DNA of 64,000 nt. Source: Tenacibaculum ovolyticum DSM 18103. GTDB taxonomy: Bacteria; Bacteroidota; Bacteroidia; Flavobacteriales; Flavobacteriaceae. Of this stretch, positions 1 to 9,441 are shown piece by piece. The notes below the pieces were generated by a model. The model ran no database searches. It was given only the letters and a program-made list of their open reading frames with translations, and was not told where the DNA came from. The number at the start of each line of letters is the position of its first letter. Position 1 is the stretch's first letter. The position numbers and the translations under genes are program-made. Location: assembly GCF_000430545.1 (NCBI RefSeq), contig NZ_KE387163.1:124001-188000 (forward strand). The letters are read 5' to 3'.

Positions 1-11
1 CAACACATAAG

Positions 12-1286
12 ATGCAAAAAGATCATCAAATATTTGATTTAATTCAAGAAGAAAAAGAACGTCAGCTAAATGGTTTAGAACTGATTGCTTCTGAAAACTT
101 TGTAAGTGAGCAAGTAATGCAAGCGCAAGGTTCTATTTTAACTAATAAATATGCAGAAGGATATCCAGGTAAACGCTATTATGGTGGATGTGAAGTAGTA
201 GATGTTGTAGAACAAATTGCTATTGATAGAGCTAAAGAGTTGTTTGGAGCAGAATATGTAAATGTTCAGCCACATTCTGGATCACAAGCAAATACTGCTG
301 TTTTTGCAGCTTGTTTAAACCCAGGAGATACAATTTTAGGTTTTGACTTATCACATGGAGGACATTTAACTCACGGATCTCCAGTAAACTTTTCAGGTAA
401 ATTATACAATCCTGTTTTTTACGGAGTAGATAAAGCTACTGGAAAAATTGATTATAATCATTTAGAGCAACAAGCTAAAGAACATAAACCAAAATTAATT
501 ATTGCAGGAGCTTCGGCATATTCTCGTGATATGGATTTTGAAAAATTTAGAGAGATAGCTGATAGTGTTGGAGCTGTTTTAATGGCTGATATTTCACACC
601 CTGCAGGTTTAATTGCTAAAGGTATCTTATCAGACCCGTTACCACATTGTCATATTGTAACAACAACTACTCATAAAACTTTACGTGGTCCACGTGGTGG
701 AATGATTATGATTGGTAAAGATTTTGAAAATCCGTTTGGATTAAAATTAAAATCAGGAAAATTAAAGAAAATGTCTACATTGATTAACTCTGCTGTTTTT
801 CCAGGGAATCAAGGAGGACCTTTAGAGCATGTTATTGCTGCAAAAGCAATTGCTTTTGGTGAGGCTTTAACTGATGAGTTTTTAGAGTACCAATTACAAG
901 TAAAAGAAAATGCACAAGCAATGGCAAAAGCACTTGTTTCGAAAGGATATGATATTATTTCTGGAGGAACAGATAACCACTGTATGTTAATTGATTTACG
1001 TAATAAAGATATTACAGGTAAAGATGCTGAAATAGCTTTAGGAAAAGCAGATATTACAGTAAATAAAAACATGGTGCCTTTCGATACTCAAAGTCCGTTT
1101 GTAACTTCAGGTATTCGTGTAGGAACAGCTGCGATTACTACTCGTGGATTAAAAGAAGAAGATATGCAGCAAGTTGTTGATTTTATTGACGAAGCAATTA
1201 AAAATCATGATAATGAAGAAAAATTATCTGAAATTGCAGAGAGTGTAGAAGAAATGATGAGTGCAAGAAGATTATTCGTAATGTAA
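12..1286 (+). CDS. glyA: serine hydroxymethyltransferase
   Basis: PLP enzyme that interconverts serine and glycine while loading tetrahydrofolate with a one-carbon unit; cytosolic. The 424-residue length is normal for the family. Visible signatures are the N-terminal LIASENFVS and [13 protein letters not shown] segments and the [14 protein letters not shown] segment carrying the PLP lysine near residue 221. The ATG lies 12 bases into the window, so its promoter is outside. It ends SARRLFVM and is followed by a strong hairpin. A degraded second copy of this 3' end lies 2.6 kb downstream (3793-3883), which suggests foreign DNA entered at the end of this gene. Confidence 0.97.
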   Translation: MQKDHQIFDLIQEEKERQLNGLELIASENFVSEQVMQAQGSILTNKYAEGYPGKRYYGGCEVVDVVEQIAIDRAKELFGAEYVNVQPHSGSQANTAVFAACLNPGDTILGFDLSHGGHLTHGSPVNFSGKLYNPVFYGVDKATGKIDYNHLEQQAKEHKPKLIIAGASAYSRDMDFEKFREIADSVGAVLMADISHPAGLIAKGILSDPLPHCHIVTTTTHKTLRGPRGGMIMIGKDFENPFGLKLKSGKLKKMSTLINSAVFPGNQGGPLEHVIAAKAIAFGEALTDEFLEYQLQVKENAQAMAKALVSKGYDIISGGTDNHCMLIDLRNKDITGKDAEIALGKADITVNKNMVPFDTQSPFVTSGIRVGTAAITTRGLKEEDMQQVVDFIDEAIKNHDNEEKLSEIAESVEEMMSARRLFVM

Positions 1287-1310
1287 ATAGTTTTTCTTTT
1301 TTATTATATA

Positions 1311-1338
1311 AAAAAAGCACCGAAATCGGTGCTTTTTT
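1311..1338. terminator. bidirectional intrinsic terminator
   Basis: The stem AAAAAAGCACCG / CGGTGCTTTTTT with an AAAT loop sits between convergent glyA and the MBL gene and has A and T tracts on both sides, so it can serve both strands. Confidence 0.85.
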
Positions 1339-1368
1339 GTTTAAAGTAATGTAGGTTGCATAACCTAG

Positions 1369-2808
1369 TTATTTCATGTTAGCTTTATAATAAGCATTCA
1401 TCGTTTCTACAGAAACATTTGGATTTCGATGATGTTGTACAATTCTTTTAATTTTTAATTTTTCTTCACGAACAAACTCTATAAACTGTTTTTCTACATT
1501 AGATAAATGCGTTGCAATAGAATTGTCAGCAGGGATTTCTAAGAAATCACCTTCATAAATTATTTGTGCACCTTTAAAGTAGGCAAAACTCTGTTTAAAA
1601 CTATGTTCATTCTTTAAAACGTAAAATCGAACCCCATTAATATTTATCTTATTTGTAAGTGTTTTAAATTTAAACAATTTAATTGATTTATTGAATTCAG
1701 GGAAATTTTTAATTGCATCAATAGTATAGTCATCTGCAAGTATTGTTATTCCTTTTTTAGCGTATGCATTTAAACCTCCTATATGATCATTATGAGGATG
1801 AGAAACAAATACAGATTGAATTGTTTTCATTGGAAATTTTCTTTCAATTAAGCTAATAACTTCTTCAGAAGATTTATCAGATATAGGGGCTCCAAAAACC
1901 ATGATATTATTATCTATTACTTTTAAAAGAATGAACCTACTATTTTTAAAAACATTAATAATATAAAGGTTGTTTGTTATTTTAGTAATTTTAGTTTCTG
2001 AAACAATATCCTTCTTTGGTAAAACATATCCTTCTGGAATCGTAAATTTTGAAGTAGCAATTCCTGATATTACTTTAAGGTTCTTAACCACAATTAAAGC
2101 ACTTAATTTATTGCTTTTATAAACATCTAGTCTCTCAGCATATTCAATATTATTTTTTGAAGTATAACCCTTGTATTTAACTATTGAATTATCTTCTGTA
2201 CTTTCTAATGTCTTAAGTTTTAAAGAAGGAATTTCAAAAGTATATGTATTTGTAATTTCTTTATGATTTATATGTGTAATTACTGCAGTTGTATCATTCA
2301 TTACAATTTTTAGTGGTTTACCTATATGATAATTTGATAATAAAATAGATACTTGCTCAAAACTTAATACATTTCCAACTCTTTCACTCTGTCTTTCATA
2401 AGCATTATTTTTCAACTCTCTAAGTGTTTTTCCTCTAATTACACCATTAACATCGTATGATATGGCTTTTTCTTTATGTTGAAAATGTTTGAATTCAAAA
2501 ACGAAATTCCCAGGAAATTGATTTTTATCATGAGTAAAATATTCTTTTTTATCTTTATCTACTTCTATAGTATAAATACCAAATCGATTAATTTTATCTT
2601 CAGGGTGTTTATAGTGATGACTTTGATAAGGGTTTAATCCAGTATATTTATATGTAACAGTAAATTTTTTCAGATTAGCAGTAAATTTATACTTATTGTT
2701 TAACTTATTTATAATGTTTTTAGAAGTGATTTTCTGGCCGGATAATGATAAAGAACTTAAAATTAATAGTGTAAGAATGTTTACATGTATTTGACTGTTT
2801 ACTTTCAT
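1369..2808 (-). CDS. exported MBL-fold metallohydrolase
   Basis: A 479-residue protein with an N-terminal hydrophobic export signal (residues about 8-24) and a C-terminal metallo-beta-lactamase fold. The metal motif reads VSHPHNDHIGG, a proper HxHxDH, near residues 338-343; a GDFLE segment near residue 420 supplies the later ligand. The first 250 residues match no domain I recognise. The substrate cannot be told from sequence. It is divergent from a membrane LytTR regulator (131 bp apart) and both lie in a block bounded by glyA and a glyA relic, so the regulator may control it. Confidence 0.8.
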   Translation of the reverse strand: MKVNSQIHVNILTLLILSSLSLSGQKITSKNIINKLNNKYKFTANLKKFTVTYKYTGLNPYQSHHYKHPEDKINRFGIYTIEVDKDKKEYFTHDKNQFPGNFVFEFKHFQHKEKAISYDVNGVIRGKTLRELKNNAYERQSERVGNVLSFEQVSILLSNYHIGKPLKIVMNDTTAVITHINHKEITNTYTFEIPSLKLKTLESTEDNSIVKYKGYTSKNNIEYAERLDVYKSNKLSALIVVKNLKVISGIATSKFTIPEGYVLPKKDIVSETKITKITNNLYIINVFKNSRFILLKVIDNNIMVFGAPISDKSSEEVISLIERKFPMKTIQSVFVSHPHNDHIGGLNAYAKKGITILADDYTIDAIKNFPEFNKSIKLFKFKTLTNKININGVRFYVLKNEHSFKQSFAYFKGAQIIYEGDFLEIPADNSIATHLSNVEKQFIEFVREEKLKIKRIVQHHRNPNVSVETMNAYYKANMK

Positions 2809-2847
2809 TTTTCTTTTGTTTATTTAGTAATACGTTAACTATCAGTA

Positions 2848-2880
2848 CAAATATAGAGTGAGAATTTATATATATTTTTG
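2848..2880. promoter_or_regulatory. divergent promoter pair, MBL gene / LytTR gene
   Basis: A minus-strand -7 box TATATTTG (CAAATATA at 2848-2855) faces the MBL gene. A plus-strand box TATTTTTG at 2873-2880 faces the LytTR gene. Both fit the Bacteroidota TAnnTTTG consensus. No clear TTG -33 element is seen at 19-20 bp for either. Confidence 0.5.
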
Positions 2881-2939
2881 CCTAAAAATTAATAATTACT
2901 CAAATAAGGAGTTATTGTAGTGAAATACGTGTTAAGAAA

Positions 2940-3767
2940 ATGCAAAAAGAAATTCAATATTCAATTTTAAGAAACCCTCTATACGTTTTGGGCTGTTATT
3001 CTATCCTATTGCTTCCAAGCTTTATTAATTCTTGTAGTAGTAAAACAGTGGTTTCTTCTTTTTGGAACAATATTCCATCATGCAGCAAAGAATTTGTTTT
3101 TGTGAAGTTTTTAGGAAACTCTATTTGGTCTATAGTATTATTAATAGTTGTTTTCGAATCATTTAAAATAGCTTGTAAATATTTAAAAATTAGTTCTTTC
3201 CCTGTAAAAATAAAAGAATGGTTAAAATTCGAATCAAAATTAATAACTTCATCTTTAGTTGCTTTTTTTTGTTATTTATTTTTAGCTTATTTATTTTCTA
3301 TATTTAATAAATCGATAGAAGATATAGATGTTTTAAATATCTTTTACAAAGCAATGCTTGTTGCTTTTGTTGGTATTCATGGAGTTTTATTAATAAGTTA
3401 TTTTAAGTATAAAAAAAATCCTTTAAATCAGAAAATAGCAGTAAAAAGCTCAATAGGAAATATTCCTATTTTGGTAAATGAAATTATTTGGTTTGAAAAA
3501 GTAGACAGAAATTATTTTGTAAACTCTAAAGATGCTGTATTTAAAATTGATTACAACTTAGCTGAATTGGATCAAATGTTAAGTGAAAAATATTTTTTTA
3601 GAATCAATAGAGCAGTTATAGTTAATATAGCCATGGTTAAAAATATTACCCGTTGGGAAAATGAAAAATACATTGTAGAATTAACAAATAAAAAAGATTT
3701 TGTTGTTACTCGTAAGCGAGTAGTTGAACTAAGAGGTTTAATTGAAAACTTACAAAAAAACAAGTAA
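2940..3767 (+). CDS. membrane-anchored LytTR-domain transcription regulator
   Basis: A 275-residue protein. About four transmembrane segments occupy residues 12-150 (around 15-30, 58-75, 95-118 and 130-152). A C-terminal LytTR DNA-binding domain covers about 165-270, with the typical IIWFEKVDRNYF start and the RINRAVIVN and LRGLIENL segments. There is no receiver or kinase domain, so it probably senses a membrane or envelope signal directly. It is divergent from the exported MBL hydrolase, its most likely target. The block lies between two copies of the glyA 3' end and looks acquired. Confidence 0.75.
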   Translation: MQKEIQYSILRNPLYVLGCYSILLLPSFINSCSSKTVVSSFWNNIPSCSKEFVFVKFLGNSIWSIVLLIVVFESFKIACKYLKISSFPVKIKEWLKFESKLITSSLVAFFCYLFLAYLFSIFNKSIEDIDVLNIFYKAMLVAFVGIHGVLLISYFKYKKNPLNQKIAVKSSIGNIPILVNEIIWFEKVDRNYFVNSKDAVFKIDYNLAELDQMLSEKYFFRINRAVIVNIAMVKNITRWENEKYIVELTNKKDFVVTRKRVVELRGLIENLQKNK

Positions 3768-3792
3768 TCTTTTTCGCATATATTGTAACTAT

Positions 3793-3883
3793 AATTTTAC
3801 TAACGAAGTAATATGAAGCTTTATTAGAAATTGAAAATAACGTAGAAATAAATATAAACGCAAAAAGATTATTCGTAATGTAA
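3793..3883 (+). pseudogene. relic of the glyA 3' end
   Basis: The last 24 bases (3860-3883) match the end of glyA (1263-1286) at 23 positions, including the stop. The preceding 50 bases align without gaps to glyA and encode LEIENNVEININ-AKRLFVM against [20 protein letters not shown] weaker match (ATTTTACTAACGAAGTAAT) extends to 3793 after a short deletion. It has no start codon and cannot make a functional product. It is followed by its own terminator, which may be the original glyA terminator. Confidence 0.75.
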
Positions 3884-3930
3884 TTAATCATGTAACGCTA
3901 TTTCAGGACGAGACATTATTATTATTAAAT

Positions 3931-3960
3931 AAAAAAAGTAGTCAATTGACTGCTTTTTTT
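3931..3960. terminator. intrinsic terminator
   Basis: Stem AAAAAAAGTAGTC-AAT-TGACTGCTTTTTTT with one G-U pair, immediately after the glyA relic and before the antiporter gene. Confidence 0.75.
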
Positions 3961-4023
3961 GTTTTTATAATGAAGAATGAAATATCATTTTATATCTTTC
4001 AACTTTATTAAAGAATAATAACT

Positions 4024-5262
4024 ATGGATGTTTATTTAATTGCAACAATTCTTATTTTTTTATCAGCAATATTTGGATATATAAATGTTCGGTTTTTAAA
4101 ATTACCGAATACAATTGGTTTAATGATTTTAACCATTTTATTTACTTTAGGTATTCTTTTGTTAAGTAATTATGATCCAACATTATTAAATTTAGAAAAA
4201 TCAATCATTTCAAAAATAGATTTCAAAAAACTATTATTAGATGAAATGTTAAGTTTCTTGCTATTTGCAGGAGCTTTACATACAAATTTCGATCAACTTA
4301 AAATACAACGCTGGCCGATACTTTTATTTTCGACTTTAGGAGTATTAACGTCTACTTTCTTAGTAGGTATCGCAATGTTTTTTGTATTACAATTAATAAA
4401 CTTACAAGTTGATTTTATATATTGTTTATTATTCGGAGCACTTATTTCACCAACAGACCCAATAGCTGTTTTAGGTATTTTAAAAAAGGCAGGAGTTCCT
4501 AAAAAATTAGAAACAAAAATTGTTGGAGAATCATTATTTAATGATGGAGTAGGAGTGGTTATTTTCTTAACTATTTTTAAAATAGCAGAATCAGGAACAA
4601 GTAACATAACTGCAATAGATGTTTTAACTCTTTTTGGACAAGAAGTAATAGGAGGTATTGGTGTAGGAGTTGTTTTAGGTTGGATAACCTATCGTTTATT
4701 AAAATCTATTGATGATTTTGATATTGAAGTTATTATAACGCTAGCAACCGTAATGGGAGGTACCGTGCTTTGCCATAAGTTTCATTTATCGGCACCTTTA
4801 GCAATGGTTACAGCAGGATTAATTGTAGGAAATGATACTGTTAGAGAGCATGCAATGTCTGCAACAACAGAGAAATATGTAGATAAATTCTGGGAGTTAA
4901 TAGACATCCTTTTAAATGCTATTTTATTTGTATTAATAGGTATGGAAATGCTAGTTTTAGTAATTGAAGGAAAGTTTGTTTTAGCAGGTTTATTAGCAAT
5001 ACCTATTTGTTTAATATGTCGTTATGCTTCTTTATTTTTACCAGTAAAAATCTTTGAAAAAAAATTAAACTTTGTTAAAAATACCAATGTAATTATGACT
5101 TGGGGAGGTTTACGAGGCGGAATATCGATTGCTTTAGCTTTAGGATTATCAACCAATATGGAAAGAGATTTATTTTTAGTTATCACCTATATAGTCGTTG
5201 TTTTTTCTATAATAGCACAAGGATTAACAGTAGATAAATTGGTGAAGCGACTAAAAGAATAA
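4024..5262 (+). CDS. Na+/H+ antiporter, CPA1/NhaP family
   Basis: Inner-membrane cation/proton exchanger for sodium and pH homeostasis. The 412-residue protein has about 12 hydrophobic spans and almost no C-terminal tail, unlike the longer NhaP2/NhaE forms. The family core is clear: ISPTDPIAVLGILKKAGVPKKL, then GESLFNDGVGVVIF with the acidic ND pair used for ion transport, and TWGGLRGGISIALAL near residue 360. It ends 4 bp from the stop of convergent rmuC, with no hairpin between them. Confidence 0.9.
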   Translation: MDVYLIATILIFLSAIFGYINVRFLKLPNTIGLMILTILFTLGILLLSNYDPTLLNLEKSIISKIDFKKLLLDEMLSFLLFAGALHTNFDQLKIQRWPILLFSTLGVLTSTFLVGIAMFFVLQLINLQVDFIYCLLFGALISPTDPIAVLGILKKAGVPKKLETKIVGESLFNDGVGVVIFLTIFKIAESGTSNITAIDVLTLFGQEVIGGIGVGVVLGWITYRLLKSIDDFDIEVIITLATVMGGTVLCHKFHLSAPLAMVTAGLIVGNDTVREHAMSATTEKYVDKFWELIDILLNAILFVLIGMEMLVLVIEGKFVLAGLLAIPICLICRYASLFLPVKIFEKKLNFVKNTNVIMTWGGLRGGISIALALGLSTNMERDLFLVITYIVVVFSIIAQGLTVDKLVKRLKE

Positions 5263-5266
5263 GTTT

Positions 5267-6643
5267 TTAGTCGTTATCTTGTGCTCTTTCTATGATTTTT
5301 TGAGGCAATGCTTTTTTAGCTTTAGCGCCCATCTTTTTTAGTTTTTCAACACTGGTTATAAGATTACCTCGCCCATCAACTAATTTATTCATAGCACTAT
5401 TATAATCAGCTTTAGAAGCATCTATTTTTTTACCTATTCCTATTAAATCTTGTAATAAACCATCAAATTTATCATACAAAGCACCTGCTTGTCTTGCTAT
5501 TTCTAAAGCATTACGTTGTTGTTTTTCGTTGTTCCACATAGTATCAATAGTACGTAACGTAGCTAATAGCGTAGTAGGTGTAACAATAACGATGTTTTTT
5601 TCAAAAGCTTTATTGTATAAAGAATTATCTTGATTTAAAGCAACTGCAAATGCAGGTTCGATAGGCACAAAAAGTAGTACAAAATCGGGCGATGTTATTT
5701 TGTAGATATCTTCATACTTCTTTTCAGATAATTGTACTACATGGCGTTTTAATGAATTAAGATGTTCTTTTAAAAAGCGTTCTTTATCTAAATCTTCATC
5801 AGTATTTACAAATTGCTCATAAGCAGTTAAAGATACTTTAGAATCTACAATCATTTTTTTGTTATCAGGTAAATGAATAACAACATCGGGTAAAATTCGT
5901 TTACCTTCATCATTAGTAAATGATTGTTGTACAAAATACTCTCTATCTTTTTCTAAACCAGATTTTTCTAAAACACGTTCTAATACTAATTCGCCCCAAT
6001 TTCCTTGAATTTTACTATCACCTTTTAATGCTTTTGTTAAATTGATCGTTTCTTTACTCATTTGTTGATTCATTTCTTTTAAACCAAGAATCTGTTGGCG
6101 TAAAGCAGAATGATAATCAATACTTTCTTTATGAGTTTTATCTACTTTATCTTCAAATATTTTTATTTTTTCTTGTAATGGGTTTAATATACTTTGAATA
6201 TTCTCTTTATTTTGAAGCGTAAATTTACTCGATTTTTCATCTAATATTTTATTCGCAAGATTCTCAAATTCTTTAGTGAATTTATCTTGTAATTTTTCTA
6301 CCTCTTCTTTATTATCATTTAATTTTAATTGCAAATTTTTAAACTCTTCATTCTTTCTAGCCAGTTCAATACTTGAAAACTCTTTTTCTCTACGAATCTC
6401 TTGTATCTCTTTTGTTTGATTTTTTATTCGAAGTAATAAATCTTCTTTTTGCTGTGTAATGGCTTTTTCTTTTTCACTTTTTTGAAGCTCTAAATTTACA
6501 ATAGTAGTAGTAAGCCTATTATTTTCCTTGTCTAAAACACCCGTAGCTTTTTTTAGATTTAATTTACCTAGTAAATACCCAATAAAACCACCTAAGATTA
6601 ATCCAGAAATAGTAGTTGTAATTAATAATAAAGTTGCGCTCAT
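5267..6643 (-). CDS. rmuC: DNA recombination protein RmuC
   Basis: RmuC-family protein, thought to limit inversions at short inverted repeats; its biochemical activity is poorly defined. The 458 residues contain an N-terminal membrane span (about 4-24), a long charged coiled coil (30-200) and the conserved C-terminal domain with GNWGELVLERVLEKSGL, LPDVVIHLPDNKKMIVDSKVSL and FVPIEPAF. Length and order are normal for the family. It stands alone, convergent with the antiporter. Confidence 0.92.
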   Translation of the reverse strand: MSATLLLITTTISGLILGGFIGYLLGKLNLKKATGVLDKENNRLTTTIVNLELQKSEKEKAITQQKEDLLLRIKNQTKEIQEIRREKEFSSIELARKNEEFKNLQLKLNDNKEEVEKLQDKFTKEFENLANKILDEKSSKFTLQNKENIQSILNPLQEKIKIFEDKVDKTHKESIDYHSALRQQILGLKEMNQQMSKETINLTKALKGDSKIQGNWGELVLERVLEKSGLEKDREYFVQQSFTNDEGKRILPDVVIHLPDNKKMIVDSKVSLTAYEQFVNTDEDLDKERFLKEHLNSLKRHVVQLSEKKYEDIYKITSPDFVLLFVPIEPAFAVALNQDNSLYNKAFEKNIVIVTPTTLLATLRTIDTMWNNEKQQRNALEIARQAGALYDKFDGLLQDLIGIGKKIDASKADYNSAMNKLVDGRGNLITSVEKLKKMGAKAKKALPQKIIERAQDND

Positions 6644-6904
6644 TTAGATAAAATAAAATTTATTGAATACACAAATATAGCGCAACCTACTATAATAATT
6701 ATATGTTTTAATCTTTGAAAGTATATACTTGTAATAAAATTCAGCGTTTTATAAAAAAAATGTTTTTTATTTTAAAATAAGTATATACATTTACAACTCA
6801 AATTGACAATTTGTGATTTTATAATTGCTATGTAAAATAAACTGTCGTACTTGTATCTATATGGGCATATCTAGCTCGTATTGTACTCTGTAAGTATATC
6901 TATT
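6644..6904. other. non-coding stretch between rmuC and the tssD promoter
   Basis: AT-rich sequence with no open frame, hairpin or repeat that I can support. A GGGGATTCTCCC patch near 6906-6917, inside the promoter spacer just to the right, is the only GC-rich spot. Confidence 0.4.
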
Positions 6905-6934
6905 TTGGGGATTCTCCCAGTCTAAATACGTTTG
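6905..6934 (+). promoter_or_regulatory. promoter of the tssD-like gene
   Basis: TTG at 6905-6907, exactly 19 bases, then TACGTTTG at 6927-6934: a full Bacteroidota housekeeping promoter. Transcription would start near 6940, leaving a leader of about 120 bases before the ATG at 7064. Confidence 0.65.
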
Positions 6935-7063
6935 TTTTTTTTTAGTTTATTATACAATTATCTATTGTTATGGAGAGTTCGTTTTATGTTAGCAATACTA
7001 GTTACGCTATTCATAAAACAAAAAGAAAATTAAAAAAAATAATAATCAAAAAGAACAAAAGCT

Positions 7064-7429
7064 ATGGGATCATTTAGAGCATCACTAGAATTAGGAGGAA
7101 AAAAATTTGACGTATTGGCTACGGAATACGAATTTAGTAGAGATACTGATAAGAAAGGTAAAATTGCATCTAATGTTTACGGAGGAAGAATCAATGTAAC
7201 AATAGAGTCTACAGCAGATTCATCTGTAATCGAAGCGATGTTAAATAGCCAATTTAAAGCTATTGAAGGAAAAATCATTTTTAAGAAATCTGAAGAAGAT
7301 TCAAAAATGAAAGAAGTTGAATTTAAGAATGCGTACATCGTATATTATAAAGAAAACTTACACGTAAATGGAGACGTACCAATGACTATTGGTAATGCAG
7401 CTATCGACAACCGTTGGCCAGTAGCATAA
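7064..7429 (+). CDS. tssD: type VI secretion tube protein TssD (Hcp), Bacteroidota type
   Basis: The 121-residue small beta-barrel protein has the Bacteroidota Hcp/TssD signature: MGSFRASLELGGKKFDVL at the start, then YEFSRDTDKKGKIASNVYGGRI, KNAYIVYYKE and a C-terminal NRWPVA. In T6SS subtype iii this protein stacks into the injected tube. No sheath, baseplate, VgrG or ClpV gene lies nearby, so this is an orphan copy, either supplied to a system elsewhere or used for another purpose. It has its own promoter and terminator. Confidence 0.8.
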   Translation: MGSFRASLELGGKKFDVLATEYEFSRDTDKKGKIASNVYGGRINVTIESTADSSVIEAMLNSQFKAIEGKIIFKKSEEDSKMKEVEFKNAYIVYYKENLHVNGDVPMTIGNAAIDNRWPVA

Positions 7430-7441
7430 GTATTATTTTAT

Positions 7442-7470
7442 AAAGAGCAGATCTTAGGGTTTGCTCTTTT
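7442..7470 (+). terminator. intrinsic terminator of tssD
   Basis: Stem AAAGAGCA / TGCTCTTT with a 12-base loop and a short T tract, 12 bp after the tssD stop. Confidence 0.7.
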
Positions 7471-7552
7471 AGCATTTATAGAATATTTAACCTGTATTAA
7501 GTTTTAAGTATCCTGTTATTAGAATAAAACTACATGGTGAAAAACTGCAATT

Positions 7553-8281
7553 ATGAAAACTACTGTAAAAGATAATTTAAGAATAGACTATACGAAATAT
7601 CAGGCAGATGAACTAGCTGGAACAATTTCAGATGCATTATTTTTTCCACTATATGTTGGAGAAATAGTAGTAAAAAACCTGCTGATTTTCCTTGTAGCAA
7701 TAGGAATATGTACCTATTTCGGTACCTACCATTGGTCTACAGCAATACTATTCTTTATACTTTCTTTAGCTGTAACCATACCAAGTATTATTATTTTTTC
7801 GGCAATACGACTTTTAACAACCATAAAAGAAGACCTAACAAAAGTATATACCATTACGATAGATACAGCTAAACATGTATATGCAGATTCTAATAGGTTA
7901 GTAGCACAACGAAAAAATGATGTTTCCTTGGTTGTATCATCAAGTGATGTGTTTAAAGGTGTTGCAATTTATGCAATACAGCCTATAGTAAAACGAGTAT
8001 TAGCAAAGCGTATAAAGTTTTTTGCACCACCCTTTATTTGGATTGTCAATTTACTATTTAAAGCAATTTTTTTACGTAAACCACCAGAGTTTATTGTTGA
8101 AAAAGAAATTGAAAATCTAAATCCATCTGACAATAATAATCTTGAAGATAAGATAACTTCTTTAGGAAGTAAAACAGTTGATGGTGTTTTCATAGCTTTT
8201 AAATTTCCGTTTAGACTCGTATTAATTATTTACGGAATAGTTAATGCTCTTTTAATATTATTGTTTATTTCAATTCTATAA
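7553..8281 (+). CDS. membrane protein of unknown function
   Basis: A 242-residue protein I do not recognise. Hydrophobic spans lie at about 42-62, 66-90 and 222-241, with a weaker amphipathic stretch at 150-175. The region between is basic, with a charged loop (185-205). There is no signal peptide or catalytic motif. It is a single-gene unit between tssD and a degenerate repeat. Confidence 0.6.
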   Translation: MKTTVKDNLRIDYTKYQADELAGTISDALFFPLYVGEIVVKNLLIFLVAIGICTYFGTYHWSTAILFFILSLAVTIPSIIIFSAIRLLTTIKEDLTKVYTITIDTAKHVYADSNRLVAQRKNDVSLVVSSSDVFKGVAIYAIQPIVKRVLAKRIKFFAPPFIWIVNLLFKAIFLRKPPEFIVEKEIENLNPSDNNNLEDKITSLGSKTVDGVFIAFKFPFRLVLIIYGIVNALLILLFISIL

Positions 8282-8288
8282 ACAAATA

Positions 8289-8445
8289 CAGAAGTTAGTA
8301 TGTAGTTATATTTTAATTAAAGTACTTTTTAAATGTCTGGTTGAGCGAAGTCGAAACCTAATTAACAGGTGTATAGTTCTCATAATTTCGTTTGCTACTT
8401 TTAATAAAACTGTCATTTAATTTCAGAAATATTCAAAATAGATAA
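8289..8445. repeat. degenerate intergenic repeat, family 2 copy A
   Basis: About 115 bp (from TGTCTGGTTGAGCG near 8334) align with 17699-17815, sharing TGTCTGGTT, CGAAACCT, TAGTTCTC, ACTGTC and GATTTCAG/AATTTCAG blocks in order. The left edge CAGAAGTTAGTATGTAG resembles the inverted ends of the copies at 11860 and 17650. The right edge is unclear. Confidence 0.5.
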
Positions 8446-8540
8446 TAAGAATAGATTAACCTTATACCAATTCGGATATAAAACAGTCTAGGTTTTTTAC
8501 TAAAAAATAAAGATGTATTTTTGGCGTTTATTTATAATAG

Positions 8541-9092
8541 ATGATATCTAAATTTATATTTACTACAATTTTAGGATGGAAGTTTAAAGGAGAATTTCCG
8601 AAAGAACTAAAAAAATATGTGTTAATTGGCGCTCCTCATACAAGTTGGAAAGACTTTCTTGTTGGATTGTTTTCAAAAAACATAACAGGTACAAAACTTA
8701 ATTTTGTAGGAAAAAAATCATTGTTTAAACCACCTTTTGGGTTTATATTTAAGTCATTAGGCGGCGCTCCTATTGATAGAAGTAAAAGTACGAATGTAGT
8801 AGATGCTATTATTAATGTATTTAACTCTAAAGAAGAATTTCGTTTAGCAATTTCACCTGAGGGAACACGACAATTTGTAGAAAAATGGAAAACTGGATTT
8901 TATTATATTGCAACAGGTGCAAACGTACCGATTGTAATGCTAGGTTTCGATTTTGAGAACAAACAAGTACAATTATCAAAGCCTTTTTATCCGACTGGTG
9001 ATATCAAAGCTGATTTTGCCCATTTTTTAACCTTTTACAAAAATATTAAAGGAGCAAAACCTGAGTTATTTAATAATGAAAATTTGTTGTAA
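8541..9092 (+). CDS. 1-acylglycerol-3-phosphate acyltransferase-like protein (PlsC family)
   Basis: Glycerolipid acyltransferase fold. The catalytic HX4D box is HTSWKD (about residues 33-38) and the phosphate-binding box is SPEGTRQ (about 113-119). At 183 residues it belongs to the short flavobacterial form, often assigned to lipid or ornithine-lipid synthesis; the substrate is not decidable. A -7 box TATTTTTG at 8516-8523 lies 17 bp before the ATG. Confidence 0.8.
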   Translation: MISKFIFTTILGWKFKGEFPKELKKYVLIGAPHTSWKDFLVGLFSKNITGTKLNFVGKKSLFKPPFGFIFKSLGGAPIDRSKSTNVVDAIINVFNSKEEFRLAISPEGTRQFVEKWKTGFYYIATGANVPIVMLGFDFENKQVQLSKPFYPTGDIKADFAHFLTFYKNIKGAKPELFNNENLL

Positions 9093-9213
9093 ACAGTTTT
9101 TTACATCGATATAAAAATCATTATTTAAAATTTATTCCATCATTATAGTATCTTTTAAAGCTTGTTTTTTTTACATGAAAATCTGCAATAAGTTTAGCTT
9201 ATATATAATTAAA

Positions 9214-9377
9214 TAACGTGAGTTCGATGTAAGAAAAAGGTGTCAGTTCGAGTGAAACTTTGAAAGAATTTAGTATCGAGAACAGTATTTTTCGCTTTTA
9301 AATTATATGATTGTCCAAGGAAAGGCACTCGAAAAAACAATTTATAAACGCAGATTTTTTATATCGAACTCACGTTA
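9214..9377. repeat. MITE-like repeat, family 1 copy 1
   Basis: A 164-bp element bounded by 15-bp perfect inverted ends: TAACGTGAGTTCGAT (9214-9228) and ATCGAACTCACGTTA (9363-9377). The interior contains GTCAGTTCGAGTGAAA and TATCGAGAACA segments and no open frame. A second copy with the same interior lies at 45558-45713. Size, ends and non-coding interior fit a non-autonomous miniature element or a large REP-type repeat. Confidence 0.8.
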
Positions 9378-9441
9378 AATAAGAAACCTAATTGATAGTA
9401 TTTCCTATTAAGTGTGATTATCTTTGCCAAAAATATTTTTT

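Noticed and set aside
9424..9441. Upstream TTG start for the DEAD-box helicase
   Set aside because: It overlaps the -7 promoter box; MPKQFSDLG at 9442 is the family-typical start.
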